Origin: Diabrotica undecimpunctata
Lineage: Eukaryota > Arthropoda > Insecta > Coleoptera > Chrysomelidae
DNA length: 64,000 nucleotides
Assembly (NCBI RefSeq): GCF_040954645.1
Contig: NC_092813.1
Coordinates: 19,598,235 to 19,662,234, forward strand
Reading direction: 5' to 3'
Positions 47,821 to 59,232 of this stretch are shown piece after piece. Position 1 is the stretch's first letter; each line of letters opens with the position of its first letter. Below the pieces are notes generated by a model that did not search any database, was not told the DNA's origin, and worked only from the letters and a program-made list of their open reading frames with translations. A program made the translations under genes and the position numbers.

Positions 47821-49127
47821 TTTCGGACGGTCTCTCCAAATGCAGTCATCATTTTCGTCGCTTTATCCATCATGGACATCATCTCCATCATTTTGTTATT
47901 ATACTCCGTGTGGAAGTTGGCGATGAGTGTGGCCGCATCTTGTACCGTTTGCGTTGGTACAGGGGCCTCTTCGATGACTTCTGGGTTTTTTTTTCGCTGC
48001 TTGTGCTTAGCTGACCCCATTGTTGACTGGTGCACTATTGATTGGCCTTCCTGCCGGTTTTGTGGGGACAGTGGTCTTCCTTCTCGGTGCTTTGGAGCAT
48101 CCACGGTAGTTAGCCGTATGCGCTTGTTCGCAGTTAGCGCATTTGGGGTCCGTTTCTTTGCTTTTTTGGCAGTCGTTGCTCAAGTGGTTTTCTCCGCACT
48201 TGACACATCTACAGCTGCAATGACAAGCCTTTGAGCTGTGATAATAGCCCTGACAGTTGTAGCACTGCAGGGTGTCTTTTGTGATTTTGAATTCATCCTC
48301 CACATAGATTCGCATGTAGCATATATCAGTAATTCTTTTGATCTGTGCAACGTCCTCCTCTTTGAGGGTGACGATAAAGTGCGGCAGTACTTTCTTGTCG
48401 GCTTTTTTAGAGATCATATTGATCACCCTTGTTACTTCTATTCCTTTGTTGTTTAATTCTTCTTTGATTGCTACCGTGCTAGTGGTAGCAGATAGCCCTT
48501 TTATAATTATTCTTTTCAATTTATCGCTATCTATGGGATATGCGATGAATTCTACTTTCGGTGTGTGTTCTTCAAGGATGTGTACCATTCCTAAATAATC
48601 CTCTCTGGTTTTTGTATTTATTACTATCGATCTGCCTGATCGTGCAAATTTATTTACTGATATTATACCTTGATTAGCTGCTCTCTGCAGGATTTTTTGA
48701 TGTTCTCATACAGTTTTGAGGATTATCGCCGGTGGTTTTGGCTTTTTAACTGTTGTCTCCTCGCTTATTTGCGGTGAGTTTTTTATTTCGGTGTTTTCTT
48801 TATCAACTTGGCTTTTTTCGCTAAATTTATTTTGGGCTATTTTCTTTTTCTGACTCCTTTCTTGAGTCTCTTTCGCAGCCTTGCTGAGTTCATTGTCTTT
48901 TCGCTGATTTATTATCTGCGTCTGTTTTTCGGCGACACTTATTTTAGTTTTTACACTACTGTCTGATTTCTCAGTAGTGGTGCCTGTCTTTTTCCCTTTT
49001 TACTTTGAACTTTCGTCCAACTTGCAGGTTCGGTGATTACCTCGCTTGTTTCTGGCTCTTTGGGCTTGTCATTGCTTCCTGATGGCCTTGCGGGAGAATG
49101 CTGTTGTATTATGTGGAGGGGCTCCAT
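47814..49127 (-). pseudogene. LINE ORF1: zinc-knuckle RNA-binding protein
   Basis: ATG at 49127 (MEPLHIIQQHSPARPSG). A Lys/Glu-rich N-terminal half has a shift near 48985 in an A/G run and a stop near 48713. The conserved C-terminal half (from about 48588) has an RRM-like segment (RIIIKGLSATTSTVAIKEEL), the PRE_C2HC-like region and three CCHC-type knuckles (CYNCQGYYHSSKAC, CVKCGENHLSNDC, CANCEQAHTANYRGC). A one-base shift near 48020 moves the end into the frame that closes with a Met-rich helix at 47814. The stop overlaps the ORF2 start. It would bind LINE RNA in the ribonucleoprotein particle. Confidence 0.8.
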
Positions 49128-49237
49128 ACTAAATCCACAAGGAAAATAAATTCCTGTAGCTGGCTGTATACCACGTATAACAAAAGAGGTTAGTCTTTGT
49201 ATGTGGGTATATTTTATTTTATAAAAACCCTTAAAAG

Positions 49238-49304
49238 GGCAACATTACAAGCACGAACGTTTTCGGAACAACTGTTCCATCATCAGGTTAAAATACAGGT
49301 TACC
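49238..49304 (-). ncRNA. Hammerhead-ribozyme-like fold upstream of LINE ORF1
   Basis: On the minus strand: GGTAAC (stem I), CTGATGA (49286-49280), GGAAC-AGTT-GTTCC (stem II), GAA, the palindrome AACGTT (49261-49256) as stem III, C as the cleavage-site base (49255), then the partner GTTGCC (49243-49238), which pairs GGTAAC with one G-U. All invariant core bases are present. A self-complementary stem III again suggests a dimer mode. It lies about 110 bases before GGTATACAGCCAGCTAC and ORF1. Confidence 0.6.
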
Positions 49305-49439
49305 ATGCCTGAGCCACCAAAATATTTGGGTAAAAACCCTTTAAAATGAAATGTGTTACCAAAGATTGTACATGTTGTTGATAATATTATATGATGTTTA
49401 ATATTTTAATTAGATTTTACTTCAGGTAACATACACCCA

Positions 49440-50007
49440 TGCTTAAGTGAGTTCCAGTGTCCGGAGAGTAAACCTCTTCAAACGGACTACGTCTGGCAAC
49501 TGAGAATATCACTCATGATGCCGTAAGGCAGTGAGCAAAAGGTTCATACGATATAGAAAAATTCTACTTAGTAGACTCTGTTTTTTGCCGCCGGAACCTG
49601 CGCGGTAGTTCTCTCCCTGTGTTCACAGGGAGGAATCCTCTTCCAGTTTCTCTCACCTCAGGAGCAGTCCTGTCTTTGTAAAAATCAAAGCCTTACAGTG
49701 TCATCCCTGATGACACACTGAGGTGAACCCGTAATCTTCGCAAACGCGAAGCTATTAAAGCCTCCACGAGGAGCCTATAAAGACAGCTCCCCGACGGTTC
49801 AACTAAAAATAGCCTCGCATCCGCTTTAAATGTAGAACAAGTGCCTGTGCCACGCACGGTGTCTTACGCACCGGGAGCTGATAAGCTCCGTTGACTACAG
49901 GTCAGTTGCCCCCACCTAAGCACGCTTCTCTCTTCGCTCACGTCTGCACTGTTCGACCGCTCAAGTCGAACTATCTAGTCGAAAATTTTCATAAACGAGT
50001 ACCAGAT
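49440..50007 (-). other. 3' untranslated region of the RNase H LINE
   Basis: Follows the stop at 50008 on the minus strand. No open frame. It contains CTCGGTGCGTAAG-like GC-richer sequence. The border with the Jockey-type LINE 5' end (49304-49440) is not fixed. Confidence 0.4.
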
Positions 50008-51640
50008 TTATAAAGCTATGCATGTGTCTGACAAAAACTCTATAATTAAATTATATATTGTTACAGAAACTATGGCTAACAATGACTGTATATTATATGG
50101 AGCGTATGTATTGCATTTAGTTAATTTTATATACAGGGAGTTTGAATGCTGAATAAATTTAGGACATTTAAAGAAGATGTGATCGAGGTCACCTAGCTTA
50201 CCACAATGTTTGCAACTATCATCATCGATGACTTTAATTTTAAATAAATGGCATGAGTAGCATGCATGTCCAAAGCGTATTCGATTTATAGTAGTAATAT
50301 ATTTACGAGGAGCTTTGAAATTCTGAAACCAGGTTGTTTGAGGTATAGTTGGTTGTAAAGAGATATACCTTTTATGGTTTGTAGAACAGTAATGTTTCCA
50401 TTGCTCTTTCCATCTAAGTTGCTGATTTTTTTTGAAAATCGTAGTCACATCTGATGTATTAAGCATATATTTCAACGTAGAGCCAGTTGTTACACTCATT
50501 TTAGCCAAATGATCTACATATTCATTATGTTTGAGACCAATATGTGCTTTGACCCAAATAAATTTAATGTTAATTCCAGTCGATGATAAATGATGCAATC
50601 GATCTTTTATTTCAAATATGTAGGAGTTGCTAAATGGTGAGGGCAATTCAATATTTTTTATGCTCTGCAAAACTGAAAGGCAATCTGGCAGAATTAAAAT
50701 ATGTCTATTTCAGGTGTTTTTAACATATTTTAGAGCTTCAAGTTAGTAGAGCTATTGATTCCGCTGAAAAGATTGAAAATTCGTATGGTAGTTTATACTT
50801 GAATTCTACGTTTGTAGCAGGTAAAAAGTATGCGCATCCAGTCCCTTCTGTTGTTTTCGATGCGTCCGTGTATATTACTGTGGCTTATCTATAATCCTGC
50901 AGTAGAGATCTTAGAAGATTGCTACTCATATTGGTGTTCTCACTATAAGTGAGTATTATAACCTGAGTTCTGTGGAATAAAGAAAAGTAGTCTAAGCTTC
51001 TCTCAACCGTGTCCAATTTCTTGAAAAAAAATAGGATTATTCTGTAATGCCATGCATAAAGGCTGAGAAGGTTTTTTCTCGCAATATTTGTTTGTAAGAT
51101 CTGACTCGTTAAGTTGACGGACGCTTGAAAATAACTGGGAGTTAGTTAATAGAATTTTAAGAAGGCATTTTTCACTTAAAAAGTTTCTTCTATTTTTCAG
51201 GGGTAGCTGAGCGGCTTCAACATACAAGGGTTGTATAGGGGTTGATCTCATAGCACCCAAACATACCCTCATAATAGAATTTTGAAACGTGTCGATTTTT
51301 CTTAAAAGGTTCTTGGAGGCGGAACCATAAAGAGTAGCACCGTAATCTAGAATAGATCGTATATAAGCGCGATAAAATAACAAGGATGTTTCTACATCGC
51401 AACCCCACCACGTTTTAGTTGTCATTCTGAGGAAATTGCTGCCTTTGTTACATCTATCAAGCATGTACTCTATGTGTTGTCTCCAAGTTAACTTCTTATC
51501 CAAAATAAGGCCTAGATATTTGACAAGATTTTGAAGCTTAAAACATTGATCGTTCAGAATGATATTTTCATTTGTAGGAATGTTATGTCTTGTGAAGATA
51601 GATACTACTGATTTTTCTATAGATAAATTTGCTAAGGCTT
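50008..51640 (-). pseudogene. I/R1-group LINE fragment: RT thumb, RNase H, zinc motif
   Basis: 5'-truncated LINE ORF2. From about 51640: LSIEKSVVSIFTRHN, KYLGLILDKKLTWRQHIEY, SFLRMTTKTWWGC and ILDYGATLYGSASKNLL, all part of the post-RT region. After 51003 the frame changes; RNase H begins with a TDASKTTEG motif (about 50865) and an ESIALL motif, and continues in 50670-50008 with FIWVKAHIGLKHNEYVDHLAK, the last catalytic part. A C-terminal zinc-like CKHCGKLGDLDHIFFKCP follows, then the stop at 50008. RNase H places it in the I/R1/LOA group rather than with the Jockey-type LINE to its left. Stops near 50700-50760 mark decay. Confidence 0.8.
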
Positions 51641-51675
51641 TGTATACAGGTTTCATATTTTTTGTTTTCTGTTTA

Positions 51676-51952
51676 GATGCAGAAATGTATACAGAAGAAA
51701 ATGGAAAAAACGGAAGAAGAAAAAGGTGTCTAAAAATGAAAATGGAGTTACACAAGAAACAGGCCCAAGCCTTCTTCCAACACCTGCAAGAAAAACCACA
51801 AGAATGTTTTATGTTGAGTTTTGATTGTCAGAAGAATCTTGTTTTGCCAAAAGTAACTTCAAATCAAAGTGCGTACTATTCACGACAGTTTTACTGTTAT
51901 AACCTTTCATTATATTGTTCTGAAGCTATCTTCTTGTGGCATGTTAAAGTAA
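51676..51952 (+). pseudogene. DUF7869-type coding fragment, part 1
   Basis: Open frame with HKKQAQAFFQHLQEKPQECF and SFDCQKNLVLPKVTSNQSA followed by YYSRQFYCYNLSLY. This resembles a protein family of unknown function in insects (as I recall it, DUF7869), with the pattern FDLQKNLPLPK..AYY.RQLY.YN. The frame is interrupted by a palindromic MITE at 51953 and the next family motif appears at 52190. The upstream junction with the LINE lies near 51640-51670. A DDE-like or cellular role is unknown. Confidence 0.5.
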
Positions 51953-52159
51953 TTACTATTTAAATGAGAATAAGCCACAATTAAAGGTTAAAGTACGTTT
52001 ATTGACGTTTCAATTTTCACTTCGGAAATCGTTCTCAACATACAATTTATTTATAATTTACTCATGTTTGTATTTTGAGAACGATTTTCGAAGTGGAAAT
52101 TGAAATGTCAATAAACGTACTTTAACCTTTAATTGTGGCTTATTCCCATTTAAATAGTA
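51953..52159. mobile_element. Palindromic MITE, about 207 bp
   Basis: Arms are near-perfect inverted repeats: ATTTAAATGAGAATAAGCC at the left and GGCTTATTCCCATTTAAATA at the right, with ACGTTTATTGACGTTTCAAT inside. It splits the DUF7869-type fragment. A half copy lies at 10546-10686. Confidence 0.85.
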
Positions 52160-52569
52160 ATAACCTTTCAGTAGTTAAAGGATTATCAAATGAATCCCTG
52201 AATCCCAGTACTGTCTCAATATATACCTCGAAGGGGGCAAACAAATTATGCAACAGGGTTTCTTCCATTGTATTTAATGCGTTGAGATCAGCTAATCTCT
52301 CAGGATATGACTCCATTCGTTTGGTGGCTAATGGTTGCGCTGGACAAAATAAGAATATAAATATTTTAACTATGTGCTGCAAGTTTCTGGATAGCTATGC
52401 TCCAACAAGCATACGAAAAATTGAAATAGTTTTTCCTATAACAGGGCACTCATTCCTTCCTGGCGACAGAGTATTTGAGATGATAGAGAAAACATTAAAA
52501 AAAATCAACAAAATTGTGAAAAAGAAGAATATCATGAAATTTTTAAGAAATATTGTACGATTAAGTTGA
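52160..52569 (+). pseudogene. DUF7869-type coding fragment, part 2
   Basis: Frame to the stop at 52567-52569. It contains NALRSANLSGYDSIRLVANG, then CAGQNKNINILTMCCKFL and FPITGHSFLPGDRVFEMIEK. The last two match the family pattern SDGC.GQNKN and GHSFLP.DR.FG.IEK. It follows part 1 in family order, with a gap of some tens of residues and the MITE between. The C-terminal end is short and Lys-rich. Probably a transposon-borne or domesticated gene copy; function unknown. Confidence 0.55.
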
Positions 52570-52925
52570 TTGGAAGGGATTAAGTACCGTTGGTACCGAA
52601 GATGCTGCAGAGTAACAAGAATGGATAGGAGAAGTAATGATGAAATAAAGCAAAGAATATCAATAGAAACAGACATACAGACAGACATATACAGAACAAA
52701 AAAGACTAAAGTGGTATGGACATGTAAGAAGAACTAGCAACAGCAGATGGATAAAGAGAATAACCGAATGGAGCCCCATAAGAAGGAGAAAAAGAGGACA
52801 ACCCCGAGAATCCTAGAGGAACGAAGTAGACGACGTCATGAGTAAGAGAGGCCTAAACTATGGAGAATGGGACTACAGAGAGAGATGGAAACGGTTGAGC
52901 GAGAGAAGGTAGTGAATACTGTCGA
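52570..52925 (+). pseudogene. LINE ORF2 C-terminal remnant
   Basis: Plus strand reads KRLKWYGHVRRT-like (about 52708) followed by RRRKRGQPRES and a WDYRERWKRLSERR end, the usual C-terminus of insect LINE ORF2 proteins. Stops are present and no RT domain is attached. Confidence 0.6.
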
Positions 52926-53189
52926 ATCAGTGAATATATATATGATTTTGGGAATTGCACTCAGAATCTTAATTATATTGTTAGTTAAGCAATTTACGTA
53001 AGGTAAGTTTTTGTAAATAACGGAATCTGTTGGTCTGTTATCACATTACCTGTCATATAAGTCTGAGTTGTAGATAAGTTGCTTGATAATTTTACTAGGA
53101 GAGTCGTTATTCCAAAATATGTTGTATAATGGCTTTAAATTCTTTTGTAAGAACATTTCATTCTTCTTCTTAGAGTGCAGTCTCCCTAT
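52926..53189. other. No feature recognised
   Basis: AT-rich spacer between two LINE remnants. Confidence 0.4.
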
Positions 53190-55490
53190 GGAGGTTGGCA
53201 ATCATAATAACTATTTTTATTTTTGAACTTGCTGCTCTAAATAAATCAATCGATCTGCATTCATACCAATAACGTAGAATCTTCAACCATGAGTTCTGCC
53301 TTTAGCCAACAGATCTTCTTCCTTGAATCTTTCCCTGTATTATGAGTCTCAAAATTTCATATTTTGGTCCCGTCATCACGTGGTCTAGGTATTCCAGTTT
53401 TCTGGTTTGTATAGTGGTGATTAGTTCTGTTTATTTACCAACCCTCTCCAGTACTTCTTTATTTGAAATTCTATCAGTCCATGATATTTTTAATACTCTG
53501 CGATACAACCACAGTTCGAAAGCCTCGATTCTTTTTAAATTGCATTTTTTTAATGTCCAAGTCTCAGCTCCATATAATAATATTGAAAATATATAACAGC
53601 AAATGGTACGTAGTCTGATCTCCAAATTTAGATTTTTGCATCTTTGGAGTGGCTTCATTCGTATAAATGCTGATCTGGCAATCTCTATTCGCCTGTTCAT
53701 TTCTGCAGTATGATCATTTATTTCATTGATCAAAGTTTCCAAGTACTGATATTTTTCTACTTGTTTTATCACGTTACCATTAATTGTCAGTGATGTATAT
53801 TTTGTGGTCTTTTTGTAATTAGCATGTACCTCGTTTTATTAGCGTTTATAGTAATTCCCATCTTAGCACTATTCATATTTAAGCTTCCGATAAGATGTTG
53901 TAGATCTTCTATATTCGTTGCTATGATCACAGTGTCATCTGCATATCGTAAGTTGTTAATTCATTTTCCGATAACGGTAACTCCCGCTTTGATATTATTG
54001 AGCGTGTTTTGGAAAATTTTGGAAAAAAAAAACACATCCCTGTCTAACTACTTTACAGATCTTCATTTCTTCTGATCTTCTTCTTCATTTCTACAGATCT
54101 TTTCTACTTTATCGAAAGCTTTTTCGTAGTCAACAAAGTACAAGTGTAGACCAACGTTTACATCCCGACATCGCTGAATCAATATGTTGATGGCAAATAG
54201 TCCTTCTTGAGTTCCCATTTCATTTCGGAACCCGAACTGCGTCTCGCTAATATCCTCCTCTAGCCTTTCATATTATCTCTTATGTATTACTTTCAGCTGT
54301 ACTTTTAAAGTATGACTAATGAGGCTCAGTGTTCGATAATCAGAGCACTATTTTGCTGCTTGTTTTTTTAGGGATTGTTTTAAATGCTGACGTCAGCCAC
54401 CCTTGTGGAATTATTCCCGTATCGTACACCGTGTTGAATAAATCTGCCAATACTTCTAAATTATTCTCTTCCACTAGTTTTAATAGTTCTACTGGTATTT
54501 CATCTAATCTAGCTGCCATATTGTCTTTAGAGTTTTTGATAGCATATTTGATTTCATCTATCGTGATTTTCTGTCTCTCTAAAGGTTTTAATTCTTGTAT
54601 TTTCTGCATTGCACTTCTTTCATATTGGAAAAGTTCTCTAACGTACTCCTCCCGTCGTCTTAATTTCTCTGATAAATCTATTAGTAGTACTCCTTTTTTG
54701 TCTTTTATGTGTCCTTGCTGTCTATTTCGACCCTATCATATTTTTACAATTTGTATGTTTTGTGTATATGTTATGTTTTTATGTTAACTGCATTTATGTA
54801 CTTATAGTTTTTACTAAGCATAGATTGTATTTGACGCATTTCAATACTTGTAAAAGTCAGATGAAATAAATAATATTGATTGATTGATTGGGTCTAGTTT
54901 TTCTATCTCTTTACATTGTTTCATTAAATAGATTTCCTTAGCTGTTTTGATTTTTTCCTTAATTATTCGTTGTATTTCTTTATACTTCAGTAGATTTTTT
55001 CCTTTACATTTCCTTCTTTCTTTCATTTGTAATAGTATTTCTTCTGTCATCCACTGTTTTTTAGCCTCTGACTTATGTTGTATCAAACTTTTTTGAGCTG
55101 GTTTCAGTAATGTGTTTTTTATATTACACCACTTTTTATTTACATCCATAATTTGTTTGTTGTCAGTTACTTAGTGTTTTTTGCATATTAACATTCACGT
55201 TATTTTTTAATTCGTGTTTTATTTCTTTATTTTTTAGCATTCTTACATTAGTTTTTGGTTGTTGTTTTCTGAGTTCAGTTCTTTTTAATTTTATTTTCAC
55301 GTCAGCAACTAACGGATTGTGGTCTGAGTTATTATCTACTCCAGGATAAATTTTAACTGAGGTTATAGAGTTTTTATATCTGCTATTTACGAGTATAAAG
55401 TCTATCTGGTTTCTGACAATGTGTTTTTTTGTATGTGAAGAAGACGTCCATCGCAACAAGTCTTATATTTTCGGCTTTTCGAGTGCCGAG
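53190..55490 (-). pseudogene. LINE ORF2 remnant (RTE-like), 5' truncated
   Basis: Minus-strand order: endonuclease end (RNQIDFILVNSRYKNSI and DNNSDHNPLVADVKI, 55459-55300), linker (KKQWMTEEILLQMKERRKC, about 55060), RT N-terminus (ARLDEIPVELLKLVEEN and DTGIIPQGWLTSAFKTIPKK, 54560-54350), palm remnants with the catalytic YADDT region decayed near 53940, and C-terminal RTICCYIFSILLYGAETWTL and YRRVLKISWTDRISNKEVL (53620-53440). A foreign piece is inserted at 54735-54888. Several stops and shifts. The motifs fit the RTE-like or related group of insect LINEs; I cannot place the clade firmly. Confidence 0.75.
54735..54888 (+). mobile_element. Small insertion ending in (ATTG)n
   Basis: Interrupts the RTE-like ORF. 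It ends GATGAAATAAATAATATTG plus TTGATTGATTG, resembling the 3' end of a short LINE or SINE with a simple-repeat tail. Confidence 0.45.
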
Positions 55491-55839
55491 AGAAATAATT
55501 TACAAATCTTCCAGTCATCACTTACCCCTATTTAATAATAATAACTCAATTCTTTTCTGGCTATAGGTATTAAAGAAAGCTGATTAATGACACTAGTTCA
55601 TATAAAATCTGGGCAGTCATAAAAATATAGATGTTGCCTTTTTATTGATTGTCAAAACGAAGATGTAGTTATTAAATTTATGAAACAAAGTAAGAAAAAT
55701 CAAAATGTCGCTATTTATTTTTGCAAACAATGACCCTGTTTAATGATATATCCTTCTTGTTTTTCTGTGCTCAAATTATTAGTTTACAATTTATTATTTT
55801 ATTTTGCCCTTTTTAGATGAATCTGCAAATATATATTAA
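55491..55839. other. No feature recognised
   Basis: AT-rich; ends in the TTAA at 55836-55839 that borders piggyBac-like element 2. Confidence 0.4.
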
Positions 55840-57561
55840 CACTTTCAGTCCCAGAGGTACTTAAAAGTACCAGTAACCGGAATCATTCTTATATCCCAGA
55901 TATTGTTATCATAAAGATAATACTTTTTTAATCAAAAGAAGATCCTATAAACATTTTTTAATAAATTTTAAACAATTTAATTTCCATAATTGATGTGTTG
56001 TTACTAAAACAATATGATACTAAAAAGTACCCCTTGTATAAATTCAAAATGAAAGAAAAAATTAAAGCATATTATAATAACTATATATTTCAATTATTTA
56101 TCTAATATTATATGAAACAGTTCTTATTTTGGTTAATACATAAGAAAACTTTACATAAAGAGCAAATTGACATCGGTTTAGATTGTATTTTGTTCATACT
56201 ACAAACTTCACATCTTCCCCTTCGATCATCAAATTTTGGCCAGTGATTTCTTCTATTGGACAATGTTATTTCCGAAGAAACGATAAAATTATGCCGCCGT
56301 TTTTTTTCTCTTGCAGTCTTGGTTGTTTTGTGGGGGAAAGCAAAACAGAGGCTACTAGTAAGGTCTCTACGAAAATCCAAAAGATTTTTTAGAGGTGGCT
56401 CTAATACTTTTCTAGCTATAATAAAACTATTTACAAAGTTTATTTCTAGGCATGCACAAGAAAGTCGATGCCACCATATTTATTAGATCTTCTGTATAAA
56501 CCGTAACATTGCCTTAGTTGGTCGTGATGGTCTACACTGCCCATAGATTCGTTTTAATATTTTATTACTTGGAGTACTGGGATGTTGATATTTTGCCATT
56601 ACGTGCAAAAATCTTAAAATGGTCTAAAACCTATTCCTTGGCATAGTTTCTGCAACAAATGAAACAGATAGATCTTCTTGAGGTGACCAATAATTTCGGA
56701 TTCCAGGAACTATATGGTAGCCCAATAAAAAATTTATCCCGATAAACGCTAAGAGTTCTTCCTTGGACATATTCAGTTGTTTTCCGTTCTGTGTGGCATA
56801 AAGTTTACTCTAATAAGTTATATTTTTTATGCTTTTATCTAAAAGCTTCACAAAAATAACTAAAGCGGTCTCAAACTCCCTAAAATGAACTTGTACCCAA
56901 CTGCAGCTTCTGTATCTTGAGGAATTTCTGTATTTTTTTCCAATTTACCCCATTTTCTTTAAGGACATTCAGGTTCCATGTAGTTATCAGGCTCTTGATC
57001 TTAATGTTCAGTAGGTTCTGGAATTTGTAGTCCGTTGGATTGGTCATTAGAAACTAATTTAGGATCTTCATTATTTACCTCTTCTTCTCGATTTATTTTT
57101 AAATCTATTCCAGCAGTAGTAACATCCAACTCATCATCGATATCTGATTCAACATCATATCTTGTGCATTATCTAATGTAGGCAAAAAATCATAACTTTC
57201 TATAAGTTCTAACAATTCTGCATCAGTCAAACCCTTTTTTTTTCACCACTGTGGACAATGTCTGAAATGAAAAATAATATATTACAATTATGCCCAACGG
57301 TACTCTCAAGTACCAATGAACAAATGTCATTTTTAGTGACTAAACATTCAAAACCATTTAAAAATAATAATTAGTTAAACAACAAACTTACTTATGCCAT
57401 TTTTTATAAACAAAACACTGTAGACGTTCGTACTACCAACGAAATCGCGTTGTTCAAGGTTAGACTTAGATGTACCGCTGGGAAATAATCGCTTAGTCGA
57501 AATAGTTTTAATGTAAAATAAATGAAGTGGTATTTAGGTGTACCGGTGGAACTTAAAGGTC
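55840..57561 (-). mobile_element. piggyBac-like element 2, internally deleted
   Basis: Left end after TTAA: CACTTTCAGTCCCAGAGGTAC. The right end near 57561 reads GTACCGGTGGAACTTAAAG, an imperfect inverted match. Subterminal GTACTTAAAAGTAC-type palindromes occur near both ends. At 1.7 kb it is short for the family. Confidence 0.65.
56105..57240 (-). pseudogene. piggyBac-like transposase remnant 2
   Basis: Minus strand: an acidic N-terminus (KGLTDAELLELIESYDF, about 57230; IDDELDVTT-like), then decayed sequence. Near 56620-56500 it reads as the family's FLHVMAKYQHP region and MGSVDHHDQLRQCYGLYRRS, where the Asp of VDHHDQ is in the conserved VD..DQ motif. The C-terminal zinc-finger region is GRCEVCSMNKIQSKPMSICS plus CKVFLCINQNKNCF (56225-56120). 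The region expected for the first catalytic acids is missing or scrambled, so an internal deletion is likely. Many stops. Confidence 0.7.
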
Positions 57562-57599
57562 GCCAAATTATAATTTCGTCTAGGATTGAAAGAGCAATG

Positions 57600-57850
57600 G
57601 GGGCTTTTCAACCACTAAAATGTAATTCACACAATTTTTCACTGATGATGGGCTTAATCAAGTTTTCACTGATGATGGTCTAATAGGACCAAAAACTTTC
57701 TGAATAATTGTAATCCGTTTGGATGTTTTCATTATTTTATTGTTTTTTAATAAATATACCAATTACATTTAAGGTTTTTTTATTTCATTGTAAAACTTTT
57801 TTAGCTATGGTATACAGCCAACTACTGGGAATTATTCGATTTTAAGTTCT
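57600..57850 (+). repeat. Decayed LINE 5' end with hammerhead-like core
   Basis: CTGATGATGGTCTAATAGGACC at 57669-57690 keeps the CTGATGA core and stem II, but the GAAA box reads AAAA. A partial copy of CTGATGATGG lies just upstream (about 57648). About 130 bases further on GGTATACAGCCAACTAC (57809) matches the Jockey-type LINE leader at 49172. Confidence 0.55.
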
Positions 57851-58652
57851 ATGACTAATAACCTAATAACAAGGACAAAATTTAAAAAACCAATCAAGTT
57901 TATCATCGTCGAGTTCTACAACCCCTAGGAAATGGAAATGCACCAAAATATATTAAACACATTCATTAGTGGTTGTTGAATGATTAAGGGAGGTTTTAGT
58001 TAATTAGGTTATAATGTTAGGTATCTCGAGATAAATCGACGATGAAAACAGTAAGTTAGAAATGTGTTCCAGAACTAATCACATAGTAGAAGCAAGTAAT
58101 TGAGAAGTTTGAGGCGCCGCCCTCTAATGACTTTATTTACATTTTGACTGTACTTTGCTAGCGTAAAATAAAGATCATGGGTAAATCTAAGGGCAACTGG
58201 CATATACTAAATTATTTCGAATCATTGTTACTTTAAATCCCAGACTAAATGCATAAATAAACAGGTTACGAGATGTTTATTTACAAGTTTGCTTGTAGGT
58301 GGATCGCGGGAAGGACCTTGATAATTAGGATTTATAATTCAAGTTCCGGTATTTAATTATAAAGTATGATCAAGAATTAAGATGGAAGTTGCATATTAAA
58401 ACTTTAAAGAACAACTGTACTAGTAACTAAATCTCATAAAATATTGGCACATTATCAATAGACAGCAAAAATTTTGCCATTATTTCCAAGAAATATCTCT
58501 CACTTCGACCTAGCTACACACTATTTGGCAACTGCTTTCACCTCTCTTGTTAAACATATACTTAACTGCTACTTTACTGCCTTACTCTGCAACACTCTTT
58601 TCTTAATTTTAATTTTAATTTTGTTAAAGAATCCTTCTTTGTTCGAATAATA
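57851..58652. other. No feature recognised
   Basis: About 800 bases of AT-rich sequence without open frame or repeat that I could identify. Confidence 0.4.
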
Positions 58653-58654
58653 TA

Positions 58655-58944
58655 CAGTGTGGCGCACCGAAAACGAAACAGAGGCATTTACTGGCAGATA
58701 ATTCCTTTTTTGAAAAAACGCTCGGACCCGTCGATTTTGTTTTCGAGGGGGACACAAAATTGGTATAAAATCACTTTAACATTTGCAGCCCCTTAAGCGA
58801 TGGTGGCATCATCCCTAAAATCTTAAATGAAAAGGGGGGTCGAATGATCCATTATTTGAAAGGTCTTTCAACTCCCTTTATAATGATGTAAAATTCATGT
58901 ATTCAATTCAGTAGTTTTGGAGATTTATTGATTTAAAGTTTAAA
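58655..58944 (+). repeat. Left terminal inverted repeat of the mariner
   Basis: Pairs with 60383-60673. Conserved landmarks are GGCGCACCGAAAACGAAACA at the tip and ATTGATTTAAAGTTTAAA at the inner end. Confidence 0.85.
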
Positions 58945-59232
58945 GTAGACTTTAATAGGTACATCAAATTAGTTTGTACTTCTTTCAGAAGAAATTTGAG
59001 TAAAAGCATTTTCTTGATAAGTAAATGCTTTTATTTACTACGCCCATGGTTTATTAATAATAAAAATAGCAATTGAAGTGTCCTTTGTGACAAAAAAAAT
59101 TGTTTCTTGAAGAAAGATAAGTAGAGAATGCCACGTACTTATTTTAAATAGGAAATAGTACATTACTTTGCTATTGATTTGACCAATCTTTGTTGTTAAA
59201 ATATCATTTTTTGCTTTATACATAAATTAACC

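Larger units (their letters stand above)
44131..49304 (-). mobile_element. Jockey-type LINE, near full length, decayed
   Basis: Minus-strand order: hammerhead-like sequence (49304-49238), short 5' leader, ORF1 with zinc knuckles (49127-47814), ORF2 with endonuclease and reverse transcriptase (47820 to about 45115), and a long 3' untranslated part. RNase H is absent, as usual for Jockey. At least five shifts or stops are present. The 3' limit at the CA repeat is approximate. Confidence 0.8.
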
